A DNA stretch of 23,349 nucleotides from a virus, in IMG/VR virus record IMGVR_UViG_3300035157_000821, positions 1 to 23,349 of that record, one strand, 5' to 3'. Position 1 is the stretch's first letter, and each line of letters opens with the position of its first letter. The notes under the pieces were generated by a model. It saw only the letters and a list, made by a program, of their open reading frames with translations. It was not told the DNA's origin and ran no database searches. Position numbers and translations under genes: made by a program. Shown here piece by piece: positions 1 to 10,700 of the stretch.

Positions 1-748
1 CATTTATTACAATTGTACATTCTGCTCCAGTACCATCACCTTTAATAGGAACTCTAGTATAAGTTTCACCAGCAGTTCCTAATCCAACACCACGATTAGT
101 AATAGTAACAATTTTAATAGAACCATCAACTGCGTTACCCCTAACAGGAGCATCTTCAGTATTAGTACTCCAATTTGGAGGAGTAGGAATAAAATCTGTT
201 GATTCAAACTTTACAATATCACTTGGTTTAATGGTATAAAGATATTTCCAAATATATCCATCCCCACTACTACCAGCAGACCGTGGTTCTAAATCGGTAA
301 ATGTTGGTTCATCTAAAGAAGGTTTTCCATTAGGATTTTCTGGGTCTGTACCATTCTGAAGACATTCATAAACCCTATAGTCACTATTAATTACATAATA
401 TGAGGCAGAATATAAATTAGTTGCTCCTGAAATCTTAGCAATATTTGACCTACTATAATCATTCCTATACATGTCATAGGTATTTCCAGAAGACCATTGC
501 CTTTTTCTCACTACCTGTCTAACATCACCTGCATTAATCTTTTTCAATGCAATCATATTATCCCAATATTCATCCTCTTCTGTAAAATTATCTTTTGGTG
601 ATGGGGGATTACTATCCCAATCACTTTGATAATCGGTAGGATTTGGTAGACCTATAAAAGAATAATATGCATTCGTACCAGTAGTTACTCCCGCAACAAA
701 GTTCTTTGCATTTAATATTCTTATCTGATCAGTTATAATTGCAGCCAT
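1..748 (-). CDS. 8: Baseplate wedge protein gp8 (T4-like), 3' part cut off by the window edge
   Basis: This is the N-terminal 249 residues of the T4-family baseplate wedge subunit gp8, a structural protein joining gp7 and gp6 in the wedge. I translated it directly from ATG at 748, and it stays open to the left edge. It matches the remembered T4 gp8 at several places: 'VVRKRQW' (T4 VIPRRDW), 'YRVYECL' (T4 WLVYRCL), 'GDGYIWKYLYTIKP' (T4 GDGYVWEYLFEIPP) and 'TDFIPTP' (T4 NEYIVVP). It begins 41 bp after the protease stop codon. Two overlapping AATAAATA motifs lie 15-26 bp upstream and may be a late promoter. No clear Shine-Dalgarno is visible. Family assignment is confident; the C-terminus and total length are unknown. 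Confidence 0.88.
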   Translation of the reverse strand, partial: MAAIITDQIRILNAKNFVAGVTTGTNAYYSFIGLPNPTDYQSDWDSNPPSPKDNFTEEDEYWDNMIALKKINAGDVRQVVRKRQWSSGNTYDMYRNDYSRSNIAKISGATNLYSASYYVINSDYRVYECLQNGTDPENPNGKPSLDEPTFTDLEPRSAGSSGDGYIWKYLYTIKPSDIVKFESTDFIPTPPNWSTNTEDAPVRGNAVDGSIKIVTITNRGVGLGTAGETYTRVPIKGDGTGAECTIVIN

Positions 749-762
749 TTGACAGAAGTTTT

Positions 763-774
763 TATTTATTTATT
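763..774 (-). promoter_or_regulatory. Candidate T4-type late promoter (two overlapping AATAAATA) before gp8
   Basis: On the minus strand this short gap between the protease stop and the gp8 ATG reads AATAAATAAATA, two overlapping copies of the NATAAATA motif recognised by the phage late sigma factor (gp55) in T4-like phages. It sits where a promoter for gp8 and downstream genes would be expected. The sequence is AT-rich, so chance is possible; the intergenic position is the main support. Confidence 0.5.
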
Positions 775-789
775 AAAGATTTACGCAGT

Positions 790-2481
790 CTAAGTGAGAA
801 CACTATTTACCCTTGGATATTTTACACCAGAAGATGTTGAAACCCTATTTCCATGATTGTCATGAGGAAATACTGTACCACTTTGAGGTCGTTTATAAAC
901 ATAAGATACATATCGATTATTAGAATCACCAAGGTCAGTATATGGAGTATCAACCATACCCTCATTACTAGTTGTAATTTGAGCAGATTTAGAAGCTTCA
1001 ATTATATATTGCGTTGCATCTGTTTGTTTCATATTAGGATATTGTTCAGCAGCACATGCTAAAAGTCCAGCAACTTGAGGAGCAGCCATGCTAGTACCAC
1101 TTGCTGATGCAACATAAAAATTAGAATCTCTTGGATCAGGTTTTTCATTCCAATAACCAGATCCAGAACCATAAACAGATGACATAATATACCTACCAGG
1201 TGCCCAAACATCAACTCTTTCTTCACAATTACTAAAACTTGTTTTATATTCAGTCTGATAGAAATCAATTGCACCTACAGATATCGTATTACCATTTGAA
1301 GTTTCTGCATTACCAGGAGAACTACCTTGGGAAGACTCCCAAGCAGTACCACTTATTACAAGCATATTAGCATAGTCATTACCACCATCCCTATCGATTG
1401 GCCAATAATTATTTCCTGCAGATCCGACGAAAATCACTCCATCACCCATAGCATCTTCAATATCTGCATCGAGAGCTGCACTCCTCACTCCCATCTTAGG
1501 AGTTCTATCACTATTATATGGACTACCAGCACCAGAAGATGGAACAGGAATTCTTTTAGATTGCAACTCTGTTCTTTTTTGAGCAACAGTCATTCCACTA
1601 AGACTGGTAGTCGCTCCTCTATATTTTATCTCATCAATAGCAGTTAACATAATATTTCCATCATTATTAACTAAACCCCAACTATTATTAATTATTGTTG
1701 GATTTCTTCTTCCTGTTGCAGCATTAATTGGTTTATTTTTATGAAAATGACGAACATATTCAAATAAAACATCAGTCCAATCAATTCCAGTTATACCATT
1801 TCCACCACCTGCATTACTTCTAAATGATATATTGTAGATATTAGCATCTCTTGCCCATCCTTGAGTATTTCCAGCAACTGTTCCTGCTACATGAGTTCCA
1901 TGAGGATCTGTATCACCAGTATAAACATAATTTGCTGCAGTATTGGCACTATATCCTAATGCTGCACTATATTGAAACCAATTAAATGCATTACTACGAA
2001 GATTGCCAGTTCCATCAGGATTTTCTCTAAATTCTGGATGATCAAAATTTATATGAGTATCACATATAATAACATCTACATTTTTACCAGAACTTGTTGT
2101 ATTAAGAGTACTAGTTATTTCATTTGTTCCACCATTACCCCAACCTGCTGTTTGTTGACCATCAGTTAACCTTTTAATACCCCAATTTTTATCAGTTGCT
2201 TCAGTTGGAAATTTATCCCATTTACCAGTTTGAGACTCATCCCAATACAATTCAGCTGCTAATTGACCCTTTGGTTTACAATCTTTTACTCTAGAATCAT
2301 TTAATAATTCAGTTGCTTCAGCATCAGATAAAGTAAAAACTTGATTTCTACTAGTTGGTCTTTCTAAATTACAAGTACATGCTCTAGATGGAATAGAACC
2401 ACTACCAGATGATTCCTTCATTTGAGTGCAAAAATCTGCCTTATCACTAAAATTATTAAGAGTGACTGTATATTCTTGCAT
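790..2481 (-). CDS. Subtilisin-like serine protease (peptidase S8), probably virion-associated
   Basis: A 563-aa S8-family endopeptidase. The full catalytic apparatus is visible: Asp141 in VDVIICDTHINFDHPEF, His194 in DPHGTHVAGTVAG, oxyanion-hole Asn357 in GSAGNN and nucleophile Ser464 in SGTSMAAPQVAG. The usual D-(S/T)-G around the Asp is D-T-H here. Residues 1-90 precede the catalytic domain and resemble the propeptide-like leader ('SRNQVFTLSDAEATELLND') I associate with marine-phage subtilases. No signal peptide or membrane segment is seen, so it is probably cytoplasmic and packaged rather than secreted. The ATG follows the fibre gene's TAA with no gap, and a GGAGG Shine-Dalgarno lies inside the end of the fibre gene, so the two should be co-translated. 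Placement between a tail fibre and gp8 suggests a tail component acting on host surface protein or maturing tail proteins; that role is inference. Enzyme class is confident. Confidence 0.9.
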   Translation of the reverse strand: MQEYTVTLNNFSDKADFCTQMKESSGSGSIPSRACTCNLERPTSRNQVFTLSDAEATELLNDSRVKDCKPKGQLAAELYWDESQTGKWDKFPTEATDKNWGIKRLTDGQQTAGWGNGGTNEITSTLNTTSSGKNVDVIICDTHINFDHPEFRENPDGTGNLRSNAFNWFQYSAALGYSANTAANYVYTGDTDPHGTHVAGTVAGNTQGWARDANIYNISFRSNAGGGNGITGIDWTDVLFEYVRHFHKNKPINAATGRRNPTIINNSWGLVNNDGNIMLTAIDEIKYRGATTSLSGMTVAQKRTELQSKRIPVPSSGAGSPYNSDRTPKMGVRSAALDADIEDAMGDGVIFVGSAGNNYWPIDRDGGNDYANMLVISGTAWESSQGSSPGNAETSNGNTISVGAIDFYQTEYKTSFSNCEERVDVWAPGRYIMSSVYGSGSGYWNEKPDPRDSNFYVASASGTSMAAPQVAGLLACAAEQYPNMKQTDATQYIIEASKSAQITTSNEGMVDTPYTDLGDSNNRYVSYVYKRPQSGTVFPHDNHGNRVSTSSGVKYPRVNSVLT

Positions 2482-4755
2482 TTATGCCTCCGCTTGTATT
2501 AGATTAAATGAAACTGTAATAGCACGAGCAACACTATCATTGTTGGTTACTCTAAGAACTTGTGTTGTACTTCCACCAGCTGCGTCATTATTCCAACAAA
2601 AAACACCAGGTGACATATAGAAAGTGGTATTAACATTTGTTGATATAACTTCTGCAAGTACACCTGAACCTGGAAGTGGGTCTGTTCCCTGTGTTCTACT
2701 TGCATCAGCAGTTCTTGTAGAATTATTAACATAAAGTCTAACCCAAGAAGGATAATCAACTGTTACAGTAAGCAAATGATATGCTTTATATGCAGTTAAT
2801 GATAAATCAGCAGATGCACCAGCAGCAAGTTGAGCAGTAGTTGCTTGTTTTGTCTCTCTAGAATATGCACTACCACCGCCAGAAGCAGCAGCCCATTGAG
2901 GAGCAGCATTAGCACCCTGACTGGTTAAGACCTGACCTGATGTTCCATAGTTAGCATTATTAACACCAAAACCAAGTTGACCTACTGGTCCTATTTGTGT
3001 TACATACGATGGTAAATTTGTTCCACCGTTAGTTCTAAATACTAACTTAGCAGGAATATCATTGGCTCCTGGTGTTCCATCTACAATTGCGTCTATCGAT
3101 GCTCCAACACTATTCATATCTAAACCATCACCAGCAGCAAACTGTATTCCCCCTAGATTATCTCCATCTTGAACAATCGTATTTCCATTTACAGCACCAC
3201 GAGTCTTACCCATTAATAAATATGGTCCACCTGCAAAGTTTCCATCACACCTCATTGAAAGACTTGATGATCCTGAATTTGTTCCTGCGATATAAATCCT
3301 ACCACCATATCCACCAGGAGTATTGGTAGTATTATCAGTTCCTGTTCCTGCATATAAATTTCCATCAAGGATAGAATTATTTCCACTGTTACCAATGTAT
3401 ATCTTTCCTCCCATGTTAGCATGAGCAGTACATTGATAGTACAACACCTCAGGTGCATCAAACTGAACATCCCATTCTAATGTTGTTCCATCAGCAGCAT
3501 CATTGTTGGTTATACCATCATTATATTGAGTACCTGTTGAACCATTTACAGTACTTTGAATTCTAAATGGATGTCCACCAGATGCATTTTTAAATCTATA
3601 TTTCTGTCCTCTTGTTAGATAAAGTGTTGGATCATTCTCAGCACCAGTTAATCCATCACCAGTAAATGTATAATCAGTTGTTCCATTAGCACCTAATACC
3701 CACTCAGAAATAGCACCATCAAAAGAAGTTGCAGTTAATATACCTACACCGTAAATACTCTTACTATTACCATCTAAGTCTCCTCCTAACTGAGGTGTGG
3801 TATCTTGTACAATATCACTAAGTCCACCACCAGAACCAACTGAAGATGTTGGTGTAGAAGCATAAACTAAAAGAACACCAGGGAAAGTAGCAGGAGCTAA
3901 TGGACCTGTTCCTGAATTATCTAACCATCTTGCAGTAAATCCAGTAGTAGTCTTATTCATGATACTTACAGTGTGAGTATCGTATTGCTCTCTTTCTGCT
4001 AATACATAATAATTTGCATCACCCATAGCACTGTCAAAGGTGAATGCCATATCACCATTACCGCTATTGTATGCACCATGAGACATATTGGTATCAGTAC
4101 CAGCATTATTGTCCTTAACATGAGCATATGCTACAGGTACAATAACTGACTGCTGTGCTCCTGCAGCTGCTGCAGTTAATCTACCTTGAGCATCAACAGT
4201 AATATTTGCACTAGTATAAGAACCAGCAGTTACTGTAGTATCAGCAAGTTTATCAGCATTTACAGCATCATTTTCAATTGTCCAAAGTGCTCCAGTGTTA
4301 GTAACTACAATATCTCCTTTGTCACCATCCGATATTCCACCTCCTCCTGCAGGTGTTGCCCAAGTATTATCACCTCTTAAAAATGTTGTATTACTTGCTG
4401 TACCTGTTGCCGATAATTCTGCCAAACCAACAGCATCATCTGCCATTTTAGCATTTGTTACTGCATTATTATCGATTGTCCAATCTGCTCCAGTGTTTGA
4501 AACAGTAATATCTCCTTTATCACCATCAGTTACTCCCGCAGCACTAGAATTAATTGTTACTTGACCAGTACCAGTAACAGATATATTTGTTCCCGCAACA
4601 ATAGAAGTAACAATACCAGGTGCTAGATTAGTACCATCACCTAAAGCATCATATAATTCATTGAAATTATCATTAATAATATTAGCACCTGCTCTCAAAG
4701 TACTACCATCGCCAGCATTGGCCGAGGTTCCCGTATTTATTCCTACTTTAGCCAT
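2482..4755 (-). CDS. Tail-fibre-like virion protein with an internal cupredoxin domain
   Basis: A 757-aa, Gly/Ala/Ser/Thr/Asn-rich protein of cyanophage tail-fibre type. The N-terminus (residues 1-44, '[18 protein letters not shown]') is the attachment-type head I know from T4-like cyanophage fibres. Residues 77-109 and 143-175 are two copies of a [18 protein letters not shown] repeat, with the common fibre phrase '[14 protein letters not shown]' between them. '[15 protein letters not shown]' (318-332) is a frequent fibre linker. Residues ~351-454 form a cupredoxin-like domain (separate entry). The C-terminus (~655-757, '[18 protein letters not shown]') resembles a terminal domain found on several cyanophage fibres. 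It starts 25 bp after the giant's stop, with a CTAAATA-type motif over that stop, and abuts the protease. Fibre or adhesin role is inferred from composition and position. A chaperone or short structural spike is less likely. Confidence 0.8.
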   Translation of the reverse strand: MAKVGINTGTSANAGDGSTLRAGANIINDNFNELYDALGDGTNLAPGIVTSIVAGTNISVTGTGQVTINSSAAGVTDGDKGDITVSNTGADWTIDNNAVTNAKMADDAVGLAELSATGTASNTTFLRGDNTWATPAGGGGISDGDKGDIVVTNTGALWTIENDAVNADKLADTTVTAGSYTSANITVDAQGRLTAAAAGAQQSVIVPVAYAHVKDNNAGTDTNMSHGAYNSGNGDMAFTFDSAMGDANYYVLAEREQYDTHTVSIMNKTTTGFTARWLDNSGTGPLAPATFPGVLLVYASTPTSSVGSGGGLSDIVQDTTPQLGGDLDGNSKSIYGVGILTATSFDGAISEWVLGANGTTDYTFTGDGLTGAENDPTLYLTRGQKYRFKNASGGHPFRIQSTVNGSTGTQYNDGITNNDAADGTTLEWDVQFDAPEVLYYQCTAHANMGGKIYIGNSGNNSILDGNLYAGTGTDNTTNTPGGYGGRIYIAGTNSGSSSLSMRCDGNFAGGPYLLMGKTRGAVNGNTIVQDGDNLGGIQFAAGDGLDMNSVGASIDAIVDGTPGANDIPAKLVFRTNGGTNLPSYVTQIGPVGQLGFGVNNANYGTSGQVLTSQGANAAPQWAAASGGGSAYSRETKQATTAQLAAGASADLSLTAYKAYHLLTVTVDYPSWVRLYVNNSTRTADASRTQGTDPLPGSGVLAEVISTNVNTTFYMSPGVFCWNNDAAGGSTTQVLRVTNNDSVARAITVSFNLIQAEA
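3394..3705 (-). other. Cupredoxin (type-1 copper) domain inside the tail-fibre-like protein
   Basis: Residues ~351-454 of the 757-aa protein read like a small blue-copper domain: '[20 protein letters not shown]', then 'RGQKYRFKN' and 'HPFRIQ', and finally '[18 protein letters not shown]'. All four classical ligands are present: His395, Cys442, His445 and Met448. The C-x2-H-x2-M spacing equals that of amicyanin and is tighter than in plastocyanin. Codons for His395 (3571-3573) and Cys442 (3430-3432) were checked on the DNA. Real copper binding is not shown by sequence alone. Confidence 0.75.
4231..4527 (-). repeat. Two-copy fibre repeat ([15 protein letters not shown]), 198-nt offset
   Basis: Residues 77-109 (4429-4527) and 143-175 (4231-4329) of the fibre protein are near copies, also recognisable as DNA (both contain gctccagtgtt and atatctcctttrtcaccatc on the + strand). 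The copies are offset by 66 residues. Such repeats usually form short beta-structured shaft segments and can vary in number by recombination. Confidence 0.8.
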
Positions 4756-4777
4756 TGATTAGACTCTTAATTTTAAA

Positions 4778-4785
4778 TATTTAGA
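4778..4785 (-). promoter_or_regulatory. Candidate late promoter (TCTAAATA) before the fibre gene
   Basis: The minus strand reads TCTAAATA across the TAA stop of the giant gene, 23 bp before the fibre ATG. It is one or two mismatches from TATAAATA and matches the looser CTAAATA form. It could give the fibre, protease and gp8 their own late start. Weak evidence, based on motif and position only. Confidence 0.35.
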
Positions 4786-7700
4786 TTGCATAATTCTTAG
4801 ATTTTAATTTCTCAGTTCTTACAACTATAGAAGAAGTATGAATTCCTGTGGGATTTGTAGTACCACCTATACCAATACCACCTAATGTATATGCAGGGTA
4901 AGAAATTGATTTAGTTCTACCATCCAATTCAATTCTACCCCAACTAAAGTTTCCAAATGGTACACTAGAAGTAGTTCCTCCACCAATTGTATTCATTCCA
5001 GAAACTCCACTACCTCCCGTATACCCACTATCAAAAGTATACTGAGTAGAATCAAAGTAAATGTTAGTATTACTAAACCCTGCAGTAGAAACTCCACTCA
5101 GATTAGCCTTAACTCTAGTAATATGAGTTGTTCCAATACCAGTCTTAGATTCTTCTGCACCAACAAAAGATACTTCAACAAATGATACATCACTGGCTTG
5201 ATAAACATTATCAACAAATTGAGTTCCTACTCCAATAATATTCTGATTAATATCCCTACTTACTAAAGAAGTTTCAGCAAGACCCACATTCGATTGAGTT
5301 ATAACAAAGAAATCATTAACTTGAATACTACTCAAAGTAAGTGCCGTACCAACTATTAACGGATCCCTTAAGTAAGAATCATCAGGAATATAGAAATCAA
5401 AGACAAATTTATCCATACCACTCTCATCATCTGTACCAAATCCAACAATAATACCATTATCACCAGCATAAGAACTTACTTTATCTTTTTCAGTAATTAC
5501 TACAGGAGGATCTATCAATACTTGTGGTGGATTTGTAATATCATATCCAACACCACCATTATTAGTAATTGCAATTCCTGTTATAGTTCCATTAGATATA
5601 GTTGCCTCTGCCATTGCCATAGTACTGGTATTAAATCCAATAGTAGACGCAATGCTTACTATAGGGGCACTAGGATACCCTATACCGCCCGAAGAGAGTA
5701 TTATTGATGAAATGGTACCTGCTGCAGAAACAACTGCTGTAGCGGATGCTCCTACAACTTTATCTTGATTATATAATGTAATACCATTTTGGAAACTAGT
5801 CTCAGTATCATTCTCATTTTCTGCGTTAAAGAAAGGTCTTAAATTATCAACCCAAATAGCAGTAGAACCAACTCCAACAGTCTTAATAAGATATCCAGAA
5901 GGATAAATGCTTGGTTCATATAGAGACCTATCTTTTCCAATCTCTTTACCATCTACAATTTCATCTTCAGTTTGTCTACACCATACTACAGGTCTCATAA
6001 GAGTTTCATCTGTAGTATTTCCTGGTCCAAAGTATGGATTAGTAGTTACAAGGTCAGTAGCATCTACACTAGTAACTATTCTAGGATCTTCTTGTAAGGA
6101 AGATTTTTGTCCTTTAGAAGGATCGTATCCAACTGTTAATTTATCTCCTTTCTTAATAGTTTCAAGAATATCTTTAAATACAACATCTAAACCACCAGTT
6201 CCTTTATAGAATAAAATCTTAGATTTATCACCAGATTTAGGTGCTTCAGTAAAGGTAATTACACTACCACCACTAAATGTGTATCCCCTTCCAGGAACCT
6301 GTAAAATATCATTTACAAAGACTAGAAGAGCATCCTCAACATTAATATTAGAACCAGCAGAAGATCTGATAGAAACTAGAGTTCCTGCTTTACTAATTCT
6401 AAATGCTTTAGTGCTACCATCAAACTTACCATCAAAATCATCAAGAACATCAAGAGTTCCAATAGACCATCCAGTAAATTCATCAGTAAATTCCTCAGTA
6501 ACAGTAAGTTGGAATTCTTGGAATCCAGAAGTAGTTGGGATTCCTGTTGTTCCACCAATAGGAACTGTTAAAATATCACCAACCCCATAACCATATCCAG
6601 TATTAACAATTTTAAAATCAATTACACTAGAACCTTGACCAACCTGAACATTAACTTTTGCAGCAGTTCCAAATCCACTTTCACCATTGGCATAAACTAA
6701 TGGCATATCATCATAAGAAAGAGGAGTATCAAATACTACATCTAAAGCTTTAGAAACCTTACCAGAACGAGCATAGAAGTGAGTTCTACTTGAAACACCA
6801 GTATTAACTCTAAATGTATTATTATCAACAATACTTAAAACTGTTGCTCTACCAGTATCAGTTCCATTAGAAACTGCTTTATCTGTTGGTCTTGGTGCAA
6901 CAATTACTCCTTGTACAGTACCTCCAGACTTATAGTAAGTTGGAACAGTAGATACACCAACATTAACTACAAATTCATTTGCACTATTAACCTCAGTAAT
7001 TTTTGTACCAGCATAATATGGATCAGGTTTTCTAGGATACTTATGAGTTGTAATTCCACTATCTTTAGCACATGTAAAGGATAATGACTCTTCTAACAAC
7101 TTAACACTAGTACCAGCAGTTAACTGATGAGAACCTATGGTTAACACTAAAGTACCATTACCTGCATCATAAGTAGCATTCGTAGGTGTATGATAAACAG
7201 TTAATGATGTACCAACCTTAACTGTAATAGTATCATTAGTTACTGCTCCAATAGAAACTGCAGTATTAGATGCAGGGTCTGTTGATCTTGGATAAGAATG
7301 GATGGTTGTATAATCATCCATTGCACATCTAAAGTTTATGCTATTATTTCTAAGTCTAATTGATTCACCTGCTTTCTTAAGAGATCCCTGTAAAAATGTA
7401 TGAATACCAGTATTTGTAGATGGTATAGTATCTAAAACTTGAACTTCAAAAGTATTTGTAGTTACTCCAGTAATAGGTAACCACTTCTTACTCTTAGGAT
7501 CAGTTGCTCTTGGATATGTGTGAGTAGTAGCAAAATTATCTTGCTCACATACAAAAGATAAAGAATTATCAACAAACATAACCCTATCACCATCAGCAAA
7601 TGTAGTTACACCAGCAACAGTGCATGTCATGATACCTGATGATGGATTATATGCTGCTGTAGAAATATTATGACTTGTTTCTCCTCTTAAAGTATGATTA

Positions 7701-10700
7701 CCTATATTAAGAACTAAATCGCCATTAACAGGATTATAACTTGCATCTGATACATCATAATTGACTAATGGAGATGTTCCAACATTAATAGTAATAGTAT
7801 CAGGAGTAGTTGCAATAATTGCAGTTGTTATTCCTGCAATAGGATCTGTAATTCTAGGATAAGAATGAACAGTTGTATTATGATCCATTCCACAACTGAA
7901 TGATATAGCATTAGTAGAGAATCCAACATTATTATTAACAATATAAGAATGTCCTGGTATAACCAATACCATTTCACCTGTTTTAGCATTATAAGTTGCA
8001 TTAGTTGGTGTTGTAGTTCCAACTCCTACTACATTAACTCCACCAGCAATAGCACTTACAAATGTATGTTCATAATCACCACCAGTAATTATCGTATCAC
8101 TTAATGCATTAACAAATATATGATCATAATCTCCACCAGTAACAACAGAATTTGCTTCAGCACTAACGAATGTATGAGAGAATTGCTCACTTGTATTAGA
8201 AACTCCAACATCAAGAGTAATAGTAGTTGGTGTTGTTGATGCAATCTCTACTGAGTTATTATAAGCATAATCTTCACCTCTTGGATAATAATGAGTAGAA
8301 TCACCATTATCTAATCCACAGGTCATTGCAATACCAGTAAATATTACATCTTTACCAGTTACATATCCATGATTGCCTGAAGTAGTTACTGTTGCAATTC
8401 CAGTGGATGCACTATAAGCAAATCCTGTAATTGACTTAGGACCAGAATATGTACAAGTAAATGCAATTCCAGAAAGAGTAACTTCATCCCCTAAAGATAA
8501 TCCATGAGGTAGGAATGTCTTAATTTCACTTATACCTGTAATTGAACTATAACCAACATTTGTTATATTTCTTGGTTTATAAAATACCTGAGAATTAGTA
8601 ACAGCAACTCCTGTTACATGCCCATCAGATACAGTAGCAGTACCAATTTCAACTTTATCAATACTAGTAAGACTTTCTTGTTGAATTGAAACATTTACAG
8701 TTTGAATTCCTGACCTGTATCCAGAACCAGTGTTACCAATACTAATAGAAGTAATAGTTCCTGCTGTACTTACAATTGCAGTACCACCAGCAGCGACTAA
8801 CGGTTGATATCCCCACCCTTCAGTCGAACCAACTGATACTATTGTACCACCTAGTGGACGATTAGTGGCATTAGCATCTCTATCTAAAGTAGGTACTTCG
8901 AGTGCTTCTCCAGTGAAAGTAATAGTAGTAATACCCGATGCTTCAGCAAGAGTATAGTTAGAAGCAGCACCTGGTCCTTGGAATACGTCATTAACTAATA
9001 TTACTCCATTTTCTGTAGCAATACCTGTTACATTTTGACCTTCTGATTTTAAAGTAAAGTCTTTGTTAATACCATTAAATTCAGCAGAAATATCATCAAA
9101 AATATAATTCTTATAATAAGTTTCATTAGTTGTATTAGGAACTCCTCGACGTAAGAATGTTCTGCCTTGGAAGTTAGAACTTGTAGAAATTCCTACCCAA
9201 TCTCTAGAATCTGGTGGATTTAAAGGTGAACTTTGAGGAATATTTCCATAAGGAGGTTCAGCAAAATTAAGTGTATTATCAACGATATTATAATTACCAT
9301 TCACTTTAGTGATTAAAGTTCCTGTTCCATATCCAGCAAGTGGAGTTCCTAACCATCCTCTTCTAACTCTTACCATATTGGTACTACCAATACCAACACC
9401 TTCAATCTTCATTATTTCATCTTCAATTCTTACTAAATCACTTCCAAAGAATGAAGTTATACCACTAAATGGAATTAAATCATTAGTTGTAAATATTTCG
9501 TCAGCAAGAACAGTAGTTTGTGCAGTAGCTACAATTGGAGATTGTAAAATATTATCTAAAGCAACAATAACTTTTGGATTCTGATTAGTTGATGTAAATC
9601 TATGAGAAGTACCAATACCCACACTAGTAATATCAAGAACCTCAGGAACTACTTTAAGTGCATTTTCAGCACTAGATGCTAACTTAATCTTATCAGCATC
9701 AATCTTAACCGCAAATAATTCTTTAGGTACAAAAGTAGTAGAGAATCCTAATTCAGGGAAATTAGTATCAACAATCTCTATTGCTTGAGTTGAACCTATT
9801 CCAGCATGTGCATATTTAATTTTTTCACCACTTACAAAGAAGTGATTGGGAATTCTAATAGTATTAGCATCAACACTAACAATATTACTATCATTACCTT
9901 CAAAACTTCTTTCAAAGATGTCGTAATTATTGTGGGTTAAATTAAATGCTCTCTTAATATCTCTATCAGTACCTGTATAATCACTCATGAATGCTGTTAC
10001 AGATCCTGCTGCATCAAGACTCATTGTAGTCTTAGCATCATCTTGTATTCTTAATGCATTCGTATAAGCATTAACTTCAACTGCAATATTTGGTAATGGT
10101 GTAAATACAATTTCAATATTAGTAGTTGCTCCAGGATTAATATTCAATCTAGATCCAAAAGTACCTAAACCAGCAACTGTTTCTACATTACCATACTCAG
10201 TATCATAAGTATCACCTGCTGCCTGTTCCTCCACATAATCATCAACAACAATAAATTCAGACATCTGATATCTATTATTAGTCGTATCAGTAACTTGAAG
10301 TATTAAATAACCACCATCATATGCCTGGTCATTTGTTCCTACTTGACTTGGGAAATCTGCAATAACTGTAGGTGTTGGATTTGCATTAGAAGCAATTGCA
10401 GTAGTTCTTGCTTCTATTCTTGCATGTTTCAAATCAGCAGTTCCAATACCAGTTGCAGCTGCTGCCATAGCAACATTCACTGTATTAACTACTGCAGTAG
10501 TTCCTATTCCTGCATTTGGATAGAAATCAACTTTTACGTTTGAACCATCAATATATGCCCTATAAGTTCCAAATCCAGAACTAGCCCAAGGAGTTAATGT
10601 TGTAGTTAACTGCCCATAATCTGATAATATTGCATCAGTTCCATCATGAATAATATTTAATTCTGTTAATTCATATTCATTATTTTGAGCACCTGTATCT

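Noticed and set aside
749-789. Terminator after the protease gene
   Set aside because: No convincing inverted repeat; the A/T run is better read as overlapping AATAAATA motifs.
853-1647. Several + strand frames of 60-106 codons opposite the protease gene
   Set aside because: They lie antisense to a gene with intact catalytic motifs, have Ser/Ile/Tyr/Cys-rich low-complexity translations and no start context; shadows.
4295-4564. 89-codon + strand frame within the fibre gene
   Set aside because: Mirrors the repeated sense frame of the fibre protein; its apparent repeats are the complement of the DGDKGDI repeats.
4756-4780. Terminator between the giant and the fibre gene
   Set aside because: The gap is AT-rich but forms no GC stem followed by a T run on the minus strand.
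5907-6590. Two ~100-codon + strand frames opposite the giant gene
   Set aside because: Antisense to a continuous 4,709-codon frame, no ribosome site or promoter, Ser/Pro/Val-rich translations typical of complement reading.
8039-8176. CRISPR-like direct repeats
   Set aside because: The 54-bp units are contiguous, in frame and coding; there are no unique spacers and no cas genes.
7031-8320. Classical zinc-finger reading of the C-x2-D-x5-H repeats
   Set aside because: Each copy has one Cys, one Asp and one His, not the Cys/His quartet of zinc fingers, and sits in an extracellular-type beta-rich structural protein; metal binding remains open but not as a zinc finger.
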